64,000 nt of DNA from Liquorilactobacillus mali KCTC 3596 = DSM 20444. Its GTDB lineage: Bacteria; Bacillota; Bacilli; Lactobacillales; Lactobacillaceae. This document shows positions 26,870-35,100 of the stretch, piece by piece. The notes beneath the pieces were generated by a model. The model did no database searches, was not told where the DNA came from, and saw nothing but the letters and a program-made list of their open reading frames with translations. Position numbers and translations under genes: made by a program. The stretch lies in the NCBI RefSeq assembly GCF_000260415.1, contig NZ_BACP01000048.1, positions 1-64,000 of the forward strand, in the 5' to 3' direction. Every line of letters starts with the position of its first letter. Position 1 is the first letter of the stretch.

Positions 26870-26903
26870 TTCAAATTAAGCGAACTAGGGTGTATAATAC
26901 ACC
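26870..26903 (+). promoter_or_regulatory. mntH promoter with a palindrome over the -10 element
   Basis: TTCAAA (26870-26875) and TATAAT (26893-26898) are 17 bp apart. The perfect 7-1-7 palindrome GGTGTATAATACACC (26889-26903) covers the -10 element, so a repressor there would block transcription. Confidence 0.6.
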
Positions 26904-26940
26904 TTGGTTCTACTTAATAATTGAAAGGTGGTAAGTTAAT

Positions 26941-28515
26941 TTGAGCAATAACAATACTCATGGGAAAAAGCATAAATTAGTTGAATATGCTAATGGCCCC
27001 TCGCTCGAAGAAATAAATAGTACTGTTGAAGTACCAAAAGGTAAGGGGTTCATTAGGACATTGTTTGCATACTCTGGTCCTGGAGCATTAGTTGCTGTTG
27101 GATACATGGATCCGGGTAACTGGTCAACATCTATTACTGGTGGACAAAATTTTCAGTATTTATTAATTTCCGTTATCTTAATCTCAAGTTTGATCGCGAT
27201 GTTACTGCAATACATGGCTGCCAAACTTGGAATTGTGAGCCAGATGGATTTGGCACAAGCAATTCGTGCACGTACAAGTAAGTCATTAGGGATTGTTTTA
27301 TGGCTCTTAACAGAGTTAGCTATTATGGCAACTGATATAGCCGAAGTTATTGGCGCTGCGATTGCCTTATATCTTCTATTCCATATACCATTAGTTATAG
27401 CTGTATTTATTACTGTTTTTGATGTTTTGTTATTATTACTTTTGACTAAGATTGGTTTTAGAAAGATTGAAGCAATTGTTGTATGTTTGATTTTTGTTAT
27501 TTTATTTGTTTTTGTTTATCAAGTAGCACTTTCAAACCCATCATGGGGTGATATTTTTAAAGGCTTTATACCAACAACAAAGACATTTGCTACTTCACCC
27601 AGCGTTGGTGGACAGACACCATTAACTGGAGCACTTGGCATTATTGGAGCAACTGTTATGCCACATAATCTATATCTGCATTCAGCTGTTTCACAAACAA
27701 GAAAAATTGATCATGAGAATAACGAAGAGATTGCACAAGCTGTTAGGTTTTCTGCATGGGATTCAAATATTCAATTATCTCTTGCTTTTATTGTTAATTC
27801 ACTCCTTCTAATCATGGGTGTTGCCGTATTTAAGACGGGTGCTGTAAAGGATCCTTCATTCTTTGGACTTTTTCAAGCTCTTTCTGATACTTCAACTCTA
27901 AGTAATGGACTGTTGGCTGAGGTAGCTCGCTCAGGAGTTTTATCGGTTCTGTTTGCGGTTGCCCTGTTAGCTTCAGGTCAAAATTCAACAATTACGGGAA
28001 CATTAACTGGACAAGTTATCATGGAAGGCTTTGTTCATTTAAGAATGCCATTATGGTTGCGTAGATTAGTTACACGTCTTATCTCAGTTGTTCCTGTTTT
28101 GATTTGTGTTATCTTGACAAGTGGTAAGAGTGAGATTGCTGAACATGAGGCCTTGAATACATTAATGAACAATTCGCAGGTCTTCCTTGCCTTTGCCTTA
28201 CCATTCTCAATGTTACCGTTATTGATGTTAACCGATAGTAATGCCGAGATGGGTAAGAGATTTAAGAATACAACTTTGATTAAAGTTCTGGGATGGATCT
28301 CTGTATTAGGATTAACGTTTCTTAACATCATTGGTTTACCTGGACAAGTAAAAGATTTCTTTGGTGATAATGCTTCGGCAACCCAATTAACAATCGCCAA
28401 TTGCATTGCATATGCATTGATTGCTGGAATATTAGTATTGCTGTCATGGACGGTTTATGATCTCTACAAGGGAAATAAGGAATTTGCTGCAAAAGCAAAT
28501 CTTGAGGGAGAATAA
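26941..28515 (+). CDS. mntH: Manganese/divalent metal transporter of the Nramp family
   Basis: A 524-residue proton-coupled importer of Mn2+ (and possibly Fe2+) with about 11-12 transmembrane helices. The metal-binding signatures are intact: GYMDPGNW in helix 1 and MPHNLYLHS in helix 6. The first 50 residues form a soluble tail. The gene uses a TTG start at 26941 behind GAAAGGTGG. The upstream region holds a DtxR/MntR-like site and a palindromic -10 region, consistent with repression by metal. The universal stress protein gene starts about 40 bp downstream and is probably co-transcribed. Lactobacilli rely heavily on manganese against oxygen stress, which fits the peroxide-forming lactate oxidase in this window. 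Confidence 0.93.
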   Translation: MSNNNTHGKKHKLVEYANGPSLEEINSTVEVPKGKGFIRTLFAYSGPGALVAVGYMDPGNWSTSITGGQNFQYLLISVILISSLIAMLLQYMAAKLGIVSQMDLAQAIRARTSKSLGIVLWLLTELAIMATDIAEVIGAAIALYLLFHIPLVIAVFITVFDVLLLLLLTKIGFRKIEAIVVCLIFVILFVFVYQVALSNPSWGDIFKGFIPTTKTFATSPSVGGQTPLTGALGIIGATVMPHNLYLHSAVSQTRKIDHENNEEIAQAVRFSAWDSNIQLSLAFIVNSLLLIMGVAVFKTGAVKDPSFFGLFQALSDTSTLSNGLLAEVARSGVLSVLFAVALLASGQNSTITGTLTGQVIMEGFVHLRMPLWLRRLVTRLISVVPVLICVILTSGKSEIAEHEALNTLMNNSQVFLAFALPFSMLPLLMLTDSNAEMGKRFKNTTLIKVLGWISVLGLTFLNIIGLPGQVKDFFGDNASATQLTIANCIAYALIAGILVLLSWTVYDLYKGNKEFAAKANLEGE

Positions 28516-28554
28516 CAAGATTGTTTGGTAATTGTCATGAAAGGTAGTGGCGAG

Positions 28555-28983
28555 ATGAAAAAAATAGAAAAAATATTAGTTGGGGTTGATGACTCAGCAG
28601 ATGCACTTTTAGCGTTTGACTATGCGATAGAAAGAGCAATTGCAGAAAAAGCAGAACTTATAATCACATCTGTACTTGAAAGTGATGAATTAAGTATTTT
28701 TCAAGCAATGGATAAAGATTTTATTCATGGTGAGAGATCCGCATTAGAAAAACATATTTTGGAATATCGTGATAAGGCACTTGACAGGGGGGTCAAGGAT
28801 GTTAGAACGATTATTGCAGAAGGTGACGCGGGCGAATCAATTGTTAAGAAGGTTATTCCTAAGGCAAATCCTGATTTATTAATAATTGGTTCAGAATCGA
28901 AGAAGGGTATTAAGGGGCGTTTTGGTAGTCAAGCAGCATATATGGCCAAAAATGCACCAATATCAGTTTTAGTAGTCAGATAG
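28555..28983 (+). CDS. Universal stress protein (UspA family)
   Basis: A 142-residue alpha/beta nucleotide-binding protein. It begins KILVGVDDSADAL, the ADP/ATP-site strand, and ends with the G-x2-G-x9-G-S/T type loop as IIGSESKKGIKGRFGSQAAYMAKNAPISVLVV. I chose the ATG at 28555. An ATG at 28537 in the same frame has no convincing ribosome site. The arrangement mntH-usp is common in lactobacilli, though the role of the stress protein in metal homeostasis is unproven. The repeat-associated terminator at 29010 ends the unit. Confidence 0.88.
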   Translation: MKKIEKILVGVDDSADALLAFDYAIERAIAEKAELIITSVLESDELSIFQAMDKDFIHGERSALEKHILEYRDKALDRGVKDVRTIIAEGDAGESIVKKVIPKANPDLLIIGSESKKGIKGRFGSQAAYMAKNAPISVLVVR

Positions 28984-29009
28984 AAATCGTAATTGTTTGA
29001 GGGAAATTT

Positions 29010-29060
29010 AAAGACAGGGGGGCAGGTCAAAGTTGAGGTTTGACCTGCCCCCCTGTCTTT
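29010..29060 (+). terminator. Long hairpin terminator after the universal stress protein gene
   Basis: The arms at 29010-29032 and 29038-29060 pair over more than 20 bp, with a GGGGGG/CCCCCC core. The bases TTT end the right arm. This is the hairpin part of the dispersed repeat. Confidence 0.8.
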
Positions 29061-29195
29061 ATCTGGATAAATGTGTTTCATAAGTCAAGATTCTCCGTCT
29101 AGTTTCGAATTACTTATTGATGAGGTACTTGCTACGTTCACAAATGCACGCTAGTATCCAAATTTTACCGACTTATGTCATATCTTTTCTGATGT
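29010..29195. repeat. Full unit of the dispersed hairpin-palindrome repeat
   Basis: The hairpin at 29010-29060 is followed by the linker ATCTGGATAAATGTGTTTCATAAG, then by a palindrome ending near 29195 (GACTTATGTCATATC). Orientation is opposite to the copy at 5146-5302. Confidence 0.75.
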
Positions 29196-29232
29196 TTATA
29201 CAGTAAAAATAACTTTTGAAGAAAGAAACAGT

Positions 29233-29574
29233 TTACTCACCATGCCTTTTCCCGCGAATAACGTGGTCAGCATGTGCAAGTGTTTCATTAACTACATCAA
29301 GAATATGCGGATCATCAAGCCGATAATAGTTTGACTTACCCTTCCTAGTTGCAGTTACTAGCTGATACTTGCGCAGTACTGCCAGCTGGTGGGAGACGAC
29401 GGATTGCTCTATATTTAGTAATTCAACTAGGTCGCTGACATTAAGAGACTGTTGTTCTAAAATCTTTAATAGTTGAAGTCGTATGGGATTACCAAGTATT
29501 TTGAATATTTTTTGTGACTCCACGAGATGAGCGGAATCAAGTAACTGAATTTTCACTTTGCTTTTTGGATTCAT
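29233..29574 (-). CDS. ArsR/SmtB-family metal-sensing repressor (CzrA-like)
   Basis: A 113-residue winged-helix dimeric repressor. The recognition helix region is [21 protein letters not shown] (about 53-73), followed by the wing [10 protein letters not shown]. The C-terminal helix carries Asp88, His90, His101 and His104, the exact D-x-H-x10-H-x2-H spacing of the alpha-5 zinc/cobalt site of CzrA-type sensors. The Cys pair of arsenic or cadmium sensors is absent. It would therefore release DNA on binding Zn2+ or Co2+. The ATG follows AGAGGAG. No zinc exporter lies beside it. The two VIT genes on the same strand end about 230 bp upstream of this gene, so its target is open. Confidence 0.88.
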   Translation of the reverse strand: MNPKSKVKIQLLDSAHLVESQKIFKILGNPIRLQLLKILEQQSLNVSDLVELLNIEQSVVSHQLAVLRKYQLVTATRKGKSNYYRLDDPHILDVVNETLAHADHVIRGKRHGE

Positions 29575-29800
29575 CTAGCGCAGCTCCTCTTAGAATTTTA
29601 TGATTATCAGGATATTTTCATTATATGATAAAATACGGCACTATATCTAGGAAATGAAGCAACTAAAAAATCTAAATTCACATCTACAAATTACTAACAA
29701 CAGTTTCTGAGTAGTTCCTTATCTAGGAAAACTTCAGAGATGTTAATTGTATTAATTTGTGAGGATGTCAATTTAGATTTTTTAAAATAAGCATGAAGTT

Positions 29801-30547
29801 TTACAGTAAGATCCCTATGCTATAGTGAATGATCATTGTCAAAATACCAACAAGAAGATTACGCATAATTGCAATTTTAACTAGACCATTTCCTAACTTG
29901 GCACCGAGATATCCGGTTAAGGAGACCGAGACGCAAACGGCTAGGATGGTTGCTGGCCATTGAAGACCAGTTGGACATAATGTCATTGCGGCTAATGGAA
30001 AAATTCCACCTGCAGTTGCTGAAAATAGTGATGAAAAAGCAGCTGCCCAAGGGTTCATATAATGCCCCAGCTTTAAGTTATATTTAATATCAACTAGTGT
30101 TTCAAGTGGTTTTTTAGCTATCAAATCTTCAGCAATCTCTGATGCAGTTGCAGACGTAACTCCTTTTTCTTCATAGAATAAAGCAATGCGTCTTTTTTCA
30201 GTATCAAAATCATTGCTTAGTAGCAGCTTTTCTTTTGAAACTACAGACTTTTCAGTATCTTTTTGTGTACTTACTGATGCGTATTCACCAGCTGCCATTG
30301 AAAAAGCACATGCAATTAAATCGGCGAGACCAGCAATAAAAATTGTAAATTGATTTGTTGTTGCGACTGCGACACTAAACAAAACTCCAACAACGGTTAG
30401 AATTCCATCATTTGATCCAAGAACTCCGGCACGCAGAGTGTTTAACTTTTCATCAATTGTCATCTTTGATTTGTTGGTGTTCTTTTCAATGCTTTTATTA
30501 ATATTCTTACTAATGCTCTTATTTTTTTTCAAAATATCTGGATTCAT
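29801..30547 (-). CDS. VIT1/CCC1-family metal ion transporter
   Basis: A 248-residue membrane protein of the vacuolar iron transporter family, which moves Fe2+ or Mn2+ out of the cytoplasm. The N-terminal tail is Lys/Asn-rich. The first membrane domain has RAGVLGSNDGILTVVGVLFSVAVA, then MAAGEYASVSTQKDTE, the Glu-rich amphipathic region, then three further helices. It is the second gene of a pair, starting 7 bp after its paralog with AGGAAGGTG as ribosome site. Bacterial members act as iron or manganese exporters or storage-linked transporters. Specificity is unknown here. Confidence 0.85.
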   Translation of the reverse strand: MNPDILKKNKSISKNINKSIEKNTNKSKMTIDEKLNTLRAGVLGSNDGILTVVGVLFSVAVATTNQFTIFIAGLADLIACAFSMAAGEYASVSTQKDTEKSVVSKEKLLLSNDFDTEKRRIALFYEEKGVTSATASEIAEDLIAKKPLETLVDIKYNLKLGHYMNPWAAAFSSLFSATAGGIFPLAAMTLCPTGLQWPATILAVCVSVSLTGYLGAKLGNGLVKIAIMRNLLVGILTMIIHYSIGILL

Positions 30548-30553
30548 CTAAAA

Positions 30554-31234
30554 TCACCTTCCTATCAGGATACCAATGCCATATGTTACAAGCATCGTTA
30601 ATATACCAGAAACAGTATTGCGCATAACACTATTTCTACGATTTGAATTTCCGAGAACAGCAGCAATAAATCCCGTAATGGCAAGTGCGATCACAACGGA
30701 GATAAAAGTTGCAAACACCTTTATTGATTCGGGCAATAATGTGATTGCTAATAAAGGCAAAATTGAACCTAAGGGAAAAGATATCATTGACGATAGTGCT
30801 GCAGCATATGGACTCGTAAATTCATTGATATCAAAGCCAAAACGCTCACGTACAGATGTTAACAATGCATTTTTTTTCATCATCTCGGAAGCTGCTCTAG
30901 CAGCAAGTTCCGGCTGAATTCCCTTCGACATATATTTATTTTTGACATATGCTACTTCTCCGCTATAATTCAGCGAAAGTGCAGATTCTTGTTGAATAAT
31001 TGCTTTTTTTTGTGCATCCTTCTGTGCATTTACGGATACATATTCACCCATGGCCATTGATACAGTACCGGCCAGCATACCGGCAATACCAGCTAGAAAA
31101 ATAGCATAGTTGTTATCAGTTGCTCCGGCCACCCCAATAACAATACCAGCGACGGACAAAATACCATCGTTGGCCCCCATAACAGCGGCTCGCATAATGT
31201 TAATTTTTTGTGCAAGACTCCTCTTCTTCTCCAA
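30554..31234 (-). CDS. VIT1/CCC1-family metal ion transporter
   Basis: A 226-residue paralog of the next gene. It has the same signature, RAAVMGANDGILSVAGIVIGVAGA, the MAMGEYVSVNAQKDAQKKAI segment, and C-terminal helices with SSMISFPLGSILPLLAI. I start it at the TTG at 31234 because GGAGGG lies six bases before it. The ORF also opens at 31249, but that TTG overlaps the ribosome site. It is the promoter-proximal gene of the pair. The promoter carries a Fur/PerR-like palindrome, so expression is probably released by iron or peroxide. Confidence 0.85.
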   Translation of the reverse strand: MEKKRSLAQKINIMRAAVMGANDGILSVAGIVIGVAGATDNNYAIFLAGIAGMLAGTVSMAMGEYVSVNAQKDAQKKAIIQQESALSLNYSGEVAYVKNKYMSKGIQPELAARAASEMMKKNALLTSVRERFGFDINEFTSPYAAALSSMISFPLGSILPLLAITLLPESIKVFATFISVVIALAITGFIAAVLGNSNRRNSVMRNTVSGILTMLVTYGIGILIGR

Positions 31235-31253
31235 TGTTAATCCCTCCAATTGG

Positions 31254-31309
31254 TTTAGAATTATTCTAAACTAGTAATTATTATAGTATACATATTGAAA
31301 AATGTAAAT
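31254..31309 (-). promoter_or_regulatory. Promoter and PerR/Fur-like operator of the VIT operon
   Basis: On the minus strand TTTACA (31309-31304) and TATAAT (31286-31281) are 17 bp apart. Just downstream lies the perfect 9-1-9 palindrome GTTTAGAATTATTCTAAAC (31254-31272). Its central 15 bases match 12 of 14 fixed positions of the PerR box TTATAATNATTATAA. The position over the start site fits repression. Confidence 0.7.
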
Positions 31310-31353
31310 TGATAACGAATGAGTGTTGATGTGAAAAGAAGTAATCATAAATT

Positions 31354-31415
31354 TTTACTTTTAATCAGTTAGTACTTATGCTAGAATTAAAAAAAATAAT
31401 TGAGAATGTTTATCA
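31354..31415 (+). promoter_or_regulatory. Candidate promoter and Fur-like box of ferrochelatase
   Basis: TTTACT (31354-31359) and TATGCT (31377-31382) are 17 bp apart. TGAGAATGTTTATCA (31401-31415) matches 12 of 14 fixed positions of the Fur consensus and lies just after the expected start site. Confidence 0.5.
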
Positions 31416-31468
31416 ATTAACTATTCTTTAGTTTTTTTATGAAAGACAGCTTAAGAAGGGTGAGAAAA

Positions 31469-32461
31469 ATGAAAAAAGGTGTTTTATTAATTAACTTAGG
31501 AACTCCAAAAACTCCTACTCCAGCTGATGTACGTGTTTACTTAAAAAAATTTTTAAGTGATCCACGTGTGATTGATATGCCAGCATGGAAATGGAATCCA
31601 ATCTTAAACTTGGCAATCTTACCACATAGGCCTGAGAAGTCCGCTAAATTATATCAGGCAATATGGTCGGAGGAACATGGCTCGCCTCTGCTTTATTACA
31701 CACAACGGCAAACAGAGATGCTGCAAGAAGAATTACCAGACTATATTGTCCGTTATGCTATGAGTTATAGTGAACCCGAAATTGCACAGGTGCTCCTTGA
31801 GATGGAACAATTGGAAGTCGACAAATTGACAATTATTCCGTTATATCCGCAATATTCCACAACAACAGTTGGCTCAGTGTTAGATGATATTAATCGCTTT
31901 TATATGGGGAGAATAAAGATCCCTAGTCTAAAGATAGTCACAGACTTTTGTGATTTTGCTCCGTATATCGATGCACTGGCAGACAAAATAAAAAGGGCGA
32001 TTGATGAATTTCAACCAGACAAATTATTGTTTTCTTATCATGGTATTCCTGTTAGTTATGTTGAGAAGGGTGATCCGTATGCAGAGCGGTGTAAGTTAAC
32101 AACGAAACTGATAATGGAAAGATTGGGGAACGTTTCATATACTGAAACATTCCAGTCTAGATTTGGACCGGACACGTGGTTAACACCTGCGACGGATGAT
32201 ACATTGAGGGAATTGCCTAAAGAAGGAGTTAAACGTGTATTAGTAGTTGCTCCAAGCTTTGTTTCAGACTGTCTTGAAACACTTCATGAACTTGAGATTG
32301 AGAATAAAGAATACTTCATGCAAAGTGGTGGTACGGAGTTTAAGATGGTTCCAGCACTTAATGATGACTATTCTTTTACCCAAGTACTTAAGAGCCTTGT
32401 ATTGAACCAAGATATTGGAATTGCTTCGGAATCTGATAAAAAGACTGGAAGCATACAATAG
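31469..32461 (+). CDS. hemH: Ferrochelatase (HemH/CpfC)
   Basis: A 330-residue enzyme that inserts Fe2+ into a porphyrin ring. In firmicutes with the coproporphyrin pathway the substrate is coproporphyrin III. It begins GVLLINLGTPKTPTPADVRVYLKKFLSDPRVI, as usual for the family. The catalytic His lies in LLFSYHGIPVSY and the second metal-site Glu in CLETLHELEIE. YPQYSTTT and FQSRFGPDTWLTP are also typical. The ATG at 31469 follows AAGAAGGGTGAG. No other haem biosynthesis genes are seen in the window. Many lactobacilli keep ferrochelatase alone, perhaps to use or exchange exogenous porphyrin, which is inference. A Fur-like box upstream suggests iron control. Confidence 0.92.
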   Translation: MKKGVLLINLGTPKTPTPADVRVYLKKFLSDPRVIDMPAWKWNPILNLAILPHRPEKSAKLYQAIWSEEHGSPLLYYTQRQTEMLQEELPDYIVRYAMSYSEPEIAQVLLEMEQLEVDKLTIIPLYPQYSTTTVGSVLDDINRFYMGRIKIPSLKIVTDFCDFAPYIDALADKIKRAIDEFQPDKLLFSYHGIPVSYVEKGDPYAERCKLTTKLIMERLGNVSYTETFQSRFGPDTWLTPATDDTLRELPKEGVKRVLVVAPSFVSDCLETLHELEIENKEYFMQSGGTEFKMVPALNDDYSFTQVLKSLVLNQDIGIASESDKKTGSIQ

Positions 32462-32550
32462 GAAGCCTTATCAATAGATTTCGAACACTATCTTACTCTA
32501 TAATGTACTTAAGGGATTGCAAAGGCTTTTCTTTGTATGGGGGTGAAGGT

Positions 32551-32688
32551 GTGAAAAAACTAGGTTCTGGAATAGGTTTTTGGTCGAAGCTATCGCTTGT
32601 TTTGGCTCTAGCCCAATTATTAATGGCAATTTACAAAGAAATACAAGTAGCAAAAGGTGAAAAAGTCAATAATAGGAGGCAAAAATGA
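32551..32688 (+). CDS. Small membrane protein, 45 residues
   Basis: Encodes a 45-residue protein with one hydrophobic segment (about residues 8-26, FWSKLSLVLALAQLLMAIY) and a Lys/Arg-rich tail ending NNRRQK. The GTG at 32551 follows a GGGGTGAAGGT ribosome site. It overlaps the next small gene by four bases, which argues that both are translated. I do not recognise the family. It resembles the small 'DUF-type' membrane proteins often found in lactobacilli near housekeeping genes. Confidence 0.6.
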   Translation: MKKLGSGIGFWSKLSLVLALAQLLMAIYKEIQVAKGEKVNNRRQK

Positions 32689-32831
32689 TGGATTTAATTA
32701 AAGGATTATTTAAGTTCGTACTTGCAGTAGGTTTGATTGTCGGCGGTGTTTTAGTTGGTGGAACTATTTTTGCTTCTAAAAAGATTGATGATTTAGGTGA
32801 TAAGTTACAAGAAAAAATTCATGGGAAGTAA
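32685..32831 (+). CDS. Small membrane protein, 48 residues (YtxH-like character)
   Basis: A 48-residue product starting at an ATGATG pair overlapping the upstream stop, with AGGAGG 5 bp before. One membrane segment (FVLAVGLIVGGVLVGGTIFA) is followed by an amphipathic, charged tail SKKIDDLGDKLQEKIHGK. The glycine-rich helix plus charged tail resembles YtxH-type proteins, but it is too short to be sure. It pairs with the preceding 45-residue gene in a two-gene unit. Function unknown. Confidence 0.6.
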   Translation: MMDLIKGLFKFVLAVGLIVGGVLVGGTIFASKKIDDLGDKLQEKIHGK

Positions 32832-32857
32832 GAACTATTCTATTAATTGAGAAGATG

Positions 32858-33085
32858 TAATTAGCGTATTGTGCTATGAGTACTCCAAAACAAGAGAAGA
32901 GGGCTGGGTCAAAAGTTAAATTTTGACCTGGTCCTTTTATTTATTTTCAGATAAATGTGTTTCATAAGTAAAAATTCTCCATTTAACTTCGAATTACTCA
33001 TAACAAAGGACTCTTTATGTTCATAATTTCGAGTTAGTACTCAAATTTTATTGGCTCATGTTATATTCCCATTTTTAATTATATT
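32858..33085. repeat. Dispersed repeat unit with terminator hairpin
   Basis: The hairpin GGGCTGGGTCAAAAGTT with its complement (32901-32934) is followed by TTTTATTTATTTTCAGATAA, the GTGTTTCATAAG linker and a palindrome ending ATTGGCTCATGTTATA near 33077. To the left, GTGCTATGAGTACTCC at 32872 looks like a fragment of a second palindrome. The hairpin probably ends the small-protein transcript. Confidence 0.75.
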
Positions 33086-33201
33086 AGGGGAAACCGTTGC
33101 TGAGTTTTTACATAAGTTTGACGTACTTTTTACAAGAATGAAACACTTAGTGTCCATTTTTTATGTAGAATCAGGTTAGTTATCCGGAAGGGAGAAAACT
33201 T

Positions 33202-34458
33202 TTGAAATTTACTAAGGAAGAAAAAAGCTGGATTTTATACGATTGTGCTAATTCGGCCTACTCATTGATTATTGTAACTGCAATTTTACCGGTCTACTTC
33301 AAATTTGTTGCGGGGAATGCTCATGTACCAGCAAGCGATACTACGGCATATTGGGGGTATGTGAGTTCGTTTTCTACTCTGATCATCTCGATACTTGCAC
33401 CTTTTCTGGGTACATTAGGTGATTATCTTGGCAACAAAAAGCGCTTTTTTCGATATTCATTATTTATGGGTGTTATAATGACGGGAGCATTATTTTTTGT
33501 TCCTACAGATCAATGGCAGCTGTTACTTGTTGTGTATACTTTTTCACATATTGGATATCAGGCAGCAAATTTATTTTACGATGCATTCATTACGGATGTA
33601 ACTAAAAATGAACGGAACAATTTAGTTTCATCCTATGGTTTTGGAATTGGTTATATTGGAAGTGCACTGCTTTTCATGGTTGCTATGCTACTAATTAATA
33701 CTTCTACATTTGGTTTAATTTCTTCCACTCAGACAATCAGATTAGTTTTTATGATGACAACACTCTGGTGGCTGGGATTTTCCATCCCCATGCTGCGTAA
33801 TGTCGATCAGCAGTATGGATTAGTTAAACCTCGTTCGCCCCTAAAGGAAAGCTACCATAGGATGTTGGCAACATTGAAGAAGATTCGCAACTATAAGCAA
33901 GTAACCGGTTTCATGATTGCCTATTTTTTCTTTATAGACGGTGTTGATACAATTGTAACTATGGCAACTGCATTTGGAGTTGACATGGGGGTAAAAACAA
34001 GTACACTGCTGCTTGTATTGCTAGTTCTGAATATTGTGGCTTTCCCTTGTACATTGGTTTATGGCTGGCTAGCCCAAAAATATGGAACGAAAATAATGTT
34101 GTTAGTAGCCATTGTTATTTATTTTTGTATCTGTTTTTATGCTCTTTTCATGAAAACAGTTCTTGATTTTTGGATTCTAGGACTTTTGGTAGGATCCTCT
34201 CAAGGAGGAATTCAGGCACTCAGCCGTGCGTACTTTGCACGTATCATTCCAAAAAAGCAGGCGAATGAATTTTTCGGCTTTTATAATATTTTTGGCAAAT
34301 TTTCGACCGTTTTAGGTCCAGTTTTATTTTCGATAACCACTCAGTTGACTGGACATTCTCAGTTGGGTATTGCCAGTTTAGCACTGTTGTTTCTTTTAGG
34401 GGGCTTTTTCATGTTCCGTTTAAAGGAGGTGCCACTCACGCAAGATACAAGGGAGTAA
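33202..34458 (+). CDS. Major facilitator superfamily transporter (UMF1/Atg22-like)
   Basis: A 418-residue transporter with about 12 membrane helices of the UMF1 group (MFS_1-like, related to yeast vacuolar Atg22). The start SWILYDCANSAYSLIIVTAILPVYF is the group signature. A further hallmark is GSSQGGIQALSRAYFARIIPKKQANEFFGFYNIFGKFSTVLGP near residues 330-375. It uses a TTG at 33202 behind GGAAGGGAG. The yeast relative exports amino acids from the vacuole; the bacterial substrate is unknown. A Nudix gene follows after 27 bp, probably in the same transcript. Confidence 0.85.
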   Translation: MKFTKEEKSWILYDCANSAYSLIIVTAILPVYFKFVAGNAHVPASDTTAYWGYVSSFSTLIISILAPFLGTLGDYLGNKKRFFRYSLFMGVIMTGALFFVPTDQWQLLLVVYTFSHIGYQAANLFYDAFITDVTKNERNNLVSSYGFGIGYIGSALLFMVAMLLINTSTFGLISSTQTIRLVFMMTTLWWLGFSIPMLRNVDQQYGLVKPRSPLKESYHRMLATLKKIRNYKQVTGFMIAYFFFIDGVDTIVTMATAFGVDMGVKTSTLLLVLLVLNIVAFPCTLVYGWLAQKYGTKIMLLVAIVIYFCICFYALFMKTVLDFWILGLLVGSSQGGIQALSRAYFARIIPKKQANEFFGFYNIFGKFSTVLGPVLFSITTQLTGHSQLGIASLALLFLLGGFFMFRLKEVPLTQDTRE

Positions 34459-34485
34459 TGCTTTTGTATCAAGGAGGAAAAAATA

Positions 34486-34956
34486 ATGAGTAAAGATTAC
34501 ATTAAAATGATCAGAGGTTTAGTTGGACATACACCGATTATTTTGAATACAGCTGCAGGTATTGTGCTTAATGATAAGCAGGAAGTTCTCTTGAATCTCA
34601 GGGCAGATACGCATAACTGGAGTTTGCCAGGTGGTTTTCTTGAATATGGTGAAACATATGCACAGGCTTGTGTTCGAGAAGTTAAAGAAGACAGTGGGCT
34701 GGATGTAAAAGTGGAGTTGATGTTAAAAACTTTTGACCGCGGAACGGTGGAGTACCCAAATGGTGATGTTGCTCAAACAATTACACAGTTGTTTTTGGTT
34801 AAACCTATTGGAGGAGCGCTGCTAGAAAATCAGACCGATGAAACATTAGGACTTGAATACTTTTCCTTTGATGAGTTGCCGGAACTGCTTAACAGACAAA
34901 CTGAAGAAATGATTGCATTTGCGGGTAAATGGGTAAAAGAAAATTATGATTTATGA
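34486..34956 (+). CDS. Nudix hydrolase
   Basis: A 156-residue hydrolase of nucleoside diphosphates linked to another group. The Nudix box is GGFLEYGETYAQACVREVKEDSGLDV (about residues 45-70), close to G-x5-E-x7-R-E-U-x-E-E-x-G-U, with Asp in place of the second Glu of the EE pair. The substrate cannot be read from sequence. AAGGAGG precedes the ATG. The adjacent MFS transporter gives no clear functional hint. Confidence 0.85.
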   Translation: MSKDYIKMIRGLVGHTPIILNTAAGIVLNDKQEVLLNLRADTHNWSLPGGFLEYGETYAQACVREVKEDSGLDVKVELMLKTFDRGTVEYPNGDVAQTITQLFLVKPIGGALLENQTDETLGLEYFSFDELPELLNRQTEEMIAFAGKWVKENYDL

Positions 34957-35065
34957 AACTATTAAAAATATTTGAACTTTAATTTTATCATTTGGTTGCT
35001 TACAAATGGATTCTATAAGCCAAATTCATAGTCTGATCCAGAACATATTTTTTTATAAAACCCTC

Positions 35066-35094
35066 TTGACTTTCAAAAATTAAAAATCCATAAT
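35066..35094 (+). promoter_or_regulatory. Promoter of the T-box transcript
   Basis: TTGACT (35066-35071) and CATAAT (35089-35094) are 17 bp apart, placing the start site a few bases before the first T-box helix. Confidence 0.6.
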
Positions 35095-35100
35095 TACATT

